A DNA stretch of 64,000 nucleotides from a virus: the IMG/VR virus record IMGVR_UViG_3300037502_002304, positions 1 to 64,000 of that record; one strand, written 5' to 3'. Shown here piece by piece: positions 62,960-64,000 of the stretch (positions are counted from its first letter, which is position 1; the number at the start of each line of letters is the position of its first letter). The notes under the pieces were generated by a model, which had not been told where the DNA came from, searched no databases, and saw only the letters and a program-made list of their open reading frames with translations. A program made the translations under genes and the position numbers.

Positions 62960-62973
62960 AAAGTTAGACAATA
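62960..62973 (-). promoter_or_regulatory. Conserved leader element, copy B
   Basis: AAAGTTAGACAATA (+ strand reading), identical over 14 nt to the element before the SSB-like gene, at a similar distance (14-27 nt) from the start codon. Flanking bases are also alike (AT-rich on both sides). Confidence 0.5.
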
Positions 62974-62989
62974 TATTAATTTAATTTAA

Positions 62990-63003
62990 GCACTGTGCAG
63001 TGC
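62990..63003. repeat. Small inverted repeat
   Basis: GCACT and AGTGC flank a 4-nt GTGC. It lies in the leader between the conserved element and the two-copy repeat, upstream of the 62392 gene. Possible operator. Confidence 0.35.
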
Positions 63004-63012
63004 CATAGTTTC

Positions 63013-63057
63013 GAAAGGGATGCAACGCAGCGAGTCCCATTTTACTATAGATTATAG
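63013..63057. repeat. Two-copy intergenic repeat, copy 1
   Basis: Begins GAAAGGGATGC and ends GAGTCCCATTTTACTAT then AGATTATAG. It matches copy 2 (63787-63838) in the start GAAAGGGA, the centre GAGTC, the block CATTTTACTAT and the end AGATTATAG. Each copy lies some 50-110 nt upstream of a - strand start codon, suggesting a promoter or operator function. Confidence 0.55.
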
Positions 63058-63093
63058 GTTATAGGATTATTGATTAAGGGACTATTGAGTTTT

Positions 63094-63130
63094 GGGCTAT
63101 GGGCTCTGGGCTTGGGGGGTTGCGGGGCGG
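63094..63130 (+). other. G-quadruplex-forming motif in a GC-rich island
   Basis: Tracts GGG at 63094, 63101 and 63108, GGGGGG at 63114 and GGGG at 63124 are separated by loops of 3-4 nt, fitting the G3+N1-7 pattern. It lies in a 234-nt non-coding gap of a strongly AT-rich genome. Apart from the repeats and leader elements noted, the gap 62947-63180 holds no ORF that I can support. On transcripts of the - arm the same bases are C-rich. Confidence 0.6.
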
Positions 63131-63180
63131 CGTAGTAGTGGAAATAAAGAGCAGTTTAACCACATGCTCAGGTGGGATGT

Positions 63181-63429
63181 TTAACCTTTAGGCCACACTC
63201 TACGTCTATGTGGCCTGTAATTACGATTAGTACAAGCATAATATTGCCCCTGTACTATCGATTCTTTAGCAGCCTGATTAATTTTTTCACAAACAATCAT
63301 AGCTGACCTACTGTAACCTACCCTCGTCCCTGAATATATCGGACTAGATAGGGTATTTTTTCTATCCCCAAGTTCACATAATATATTATGAACTTTAGGG
63401 TTTGTGGAATATATTAACTTACCCCTCAT
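63181..63429 (-). CDS. Small unknown basic protein
   Basis: 82 residues from the ATG at 63429, which has a Shine-Dalgarno-like AAGGA about 7 nt upstream; the ATG at 63462 is less likely. Basic, with an Arg-rich end (NRNYRPHRRRVWPKG) that could bind nucleic acid. No family recognised. Confidence 0.5.
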   Translation of the reverse strand: MRGKLIYSTNPKVHNILCELGDRKNTLSSPIYSGTRVGYSRSAMIVCEKINQAAKESIVQGQYYACTNRNYRPHRRRVWPKG

Positions 63430-63519
63430 GATTCTTCCTTTTAACATTATTATACCATACAATAATAATTATACTCCATACTGCTAATGTTGCTAAGAAT
63501 GTTATCATAGTACTATGTT

Positions 63520-63738
63520 TTAATGATTAATAAATCTCAATCGTACTCCAACTTTACCATTACCATAACGATACATCCCATCAGTTGGTATATTTAGGTC
63601 ATCGCATTTCTTCAGGAATAGATAGGCATCAGATTCATTATTAAAACCTTCTATAGTATCCCATACTGCCCTAAAGTTTAACTTTATATTAGGCTCTAAT
63701 TGTCTACCATACTCCATTAATTCCTCTATAATAGTCAT
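63520..63738 (-). CDS. Small unknown protein
   Basis: 72 residues, alpha/beta (IIEELMEYGRQLEPNIKLNF, then KVGVRLRFINH). Upstream is copy 2 of the intergenic repeat. No family recognised. The gap 63463-63519 contains nothing I can support. Confidence 0.5.
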   Translation of the reverse strand: MTIIEELMEYGRQLEPNIKLNFRAVWDTIEGFNNESDAYLFLKKCDDLNIPTDGMYRYGNGKVGVRLRFINH

Positions 63739-63786
63739 GATAATATATTTTAATGGTTAATATTAAGAGGTACACATCAGGATTTA

Positions 63787-63838
63787 GAAAGGGAAGCGTA
63801 GCTACGAGTCGCATTTTACTATTGAGTATAGATTATAG
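63787..63838. repeat. Two-copy intergenic repeat, copy 2
   Basis: GAAAGGGA, then the 10-bp palindrome CGTAGCTACG, then GAGTCGCATTTTACTAT and, after 7 extra bases, AGATTATAG. It lies 49-100 nt upstream of the start at 63738. The palindrome is only partly kept in copy 1. Confidence 0.55.
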
Positions 63839-63854
63839 TATTCTAGGAAAGGAA

Positions 63855-63879
63855 AGGCAATAGCTAATAACTACTGCCT
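63855..63879 (-). terminator. Hairpin terminator
   Basis: A 9-bp stem, AGGCAATAG / CTACTGCCT (one wobble), with a 7-nt loop, six nt after the stop of the truncated right-edge gene. The - strand continues TTCCTTTCC, a weak T-tract. Confidence 0.55.
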
Positions 63880-63885
63880 ATTATC

Positions 63886-64000
63886 CTAATAAGTATCTAC
63901 TATAGAAGCATCCTCAGGGTCAAATTCTATGTAGTCATCAGGTATTTTAGGAACATCTAATCCCCTGCGTTTAGCCTCTTTTGATATCCTCTGTATCCAC
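63886..64000 (-). CDS. Unknown protein, 5' end outside the window
   Basis: The - strand is open from the window edge to TAG at 63886-63888. The last 37 residues are seen: a basic helix (WIQRISKEAKRRGLDVPKIP) followed by an acidic tail (EFDPEDASIVDTY). Function cannot be told from this fragment. Confidence 0.5.
   Translation of the reverse strand, partial: WIQRISKEAKRRGLDVPKIPDDYIEFDPEDASIVDTY

Noticed and set aside
1-64000. CRISPR array, insertion sequence or integrase
   Set aside because: No regularly spaced repeats, transposase motifs or tyrosine/serine recombinase motifs were seen; the homing endonuclease intron is the only mobile element.

Overview
The window reads as roughly two thirds of the genome of a tailed, crAss-like phage (order Crassvirales) that infects a Bacteroidales-type host. 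The evidence is direct. A very large protein carries the DFDID metal-binding loop of the crAss-like virion RNA polymerase. Just upstream lie a P22 gp4-like ring protein and a 1316-residue P22 gp10-like stabilisation (muzzle) protein. The other arm carries the usual Crassvirales replication set. The DNA is AT-rich, the code is standard (TAA, TAG and TGA all end genes), and most genes have an AT-rich leader without a Shine-Dalgarno sequence, as in Bacteroidetes. One promoter matches the Bacteroides TTTG / TAnnTTTG pattern. The major capsid protein, portal and large terminase are not here and must lie outside the window.

Layout: two convergent arms meet at a hairpin terminator at about 28.98 kb. 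The + arm (1-28921) starts with the end of a repeat-containing, probably receptor-binding protein. Small membrane and coiled-coil proteins follow. The late operon behind the promoter at 2883-2914 then runs: tail ring proteins, muzzle, three internal virion (cargo) proteins, a 3785-residue RNA polymerase polyprotein and a 1289-residue cargo protein. The last two each contain a zincin-like region.

The - arm (64000 down to 29000) carries early and middle genes. At its right end are small unknown genes in a control-like region with a two-copy repeat, a G-quadruplex motif and terminators. Next come small membrane proteins, a nucleotidyltransferase-like protein, a structured RNA candidate and a replication block (helicase, Sak4-like ATPase, probable SSB, primase). 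A peptide-modification cluster follows (gamma-glutamyl cyclotransferase, two COOH-NH2 amidoligases, class II glutamine amidotransferase, ATP-grasp), mixed with uracil-DNA glycosylase and nucleases. The last blocks are RtcB, PhoH, a B12-dependent ribonucleotide reductase, dUTPase, family A DNA polymerase, a lysis pair, ThyX and a metallophosphoesterase.

The ribonucleotide reductase gene is split by an 838-nt group I intron that cuts the codon of the catalytic cysteine. The intron encodes a LAGLIDADG-type homing endonuclease. The exact junction can be read from the sequence: the joined exons restore Asn-Pro-Cys-His-Glu, a P1 helix with the U-G wobble forms, and P7 forms across the endonuclease ORF.

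Other unusual points: several paralogous pairs (one split between the two arms), a gene broken by one in-frame TGA, and two monocistronic genes that share a 14-nt leader element. Corrected start sites are proposed for thyX, polA and several small genes.
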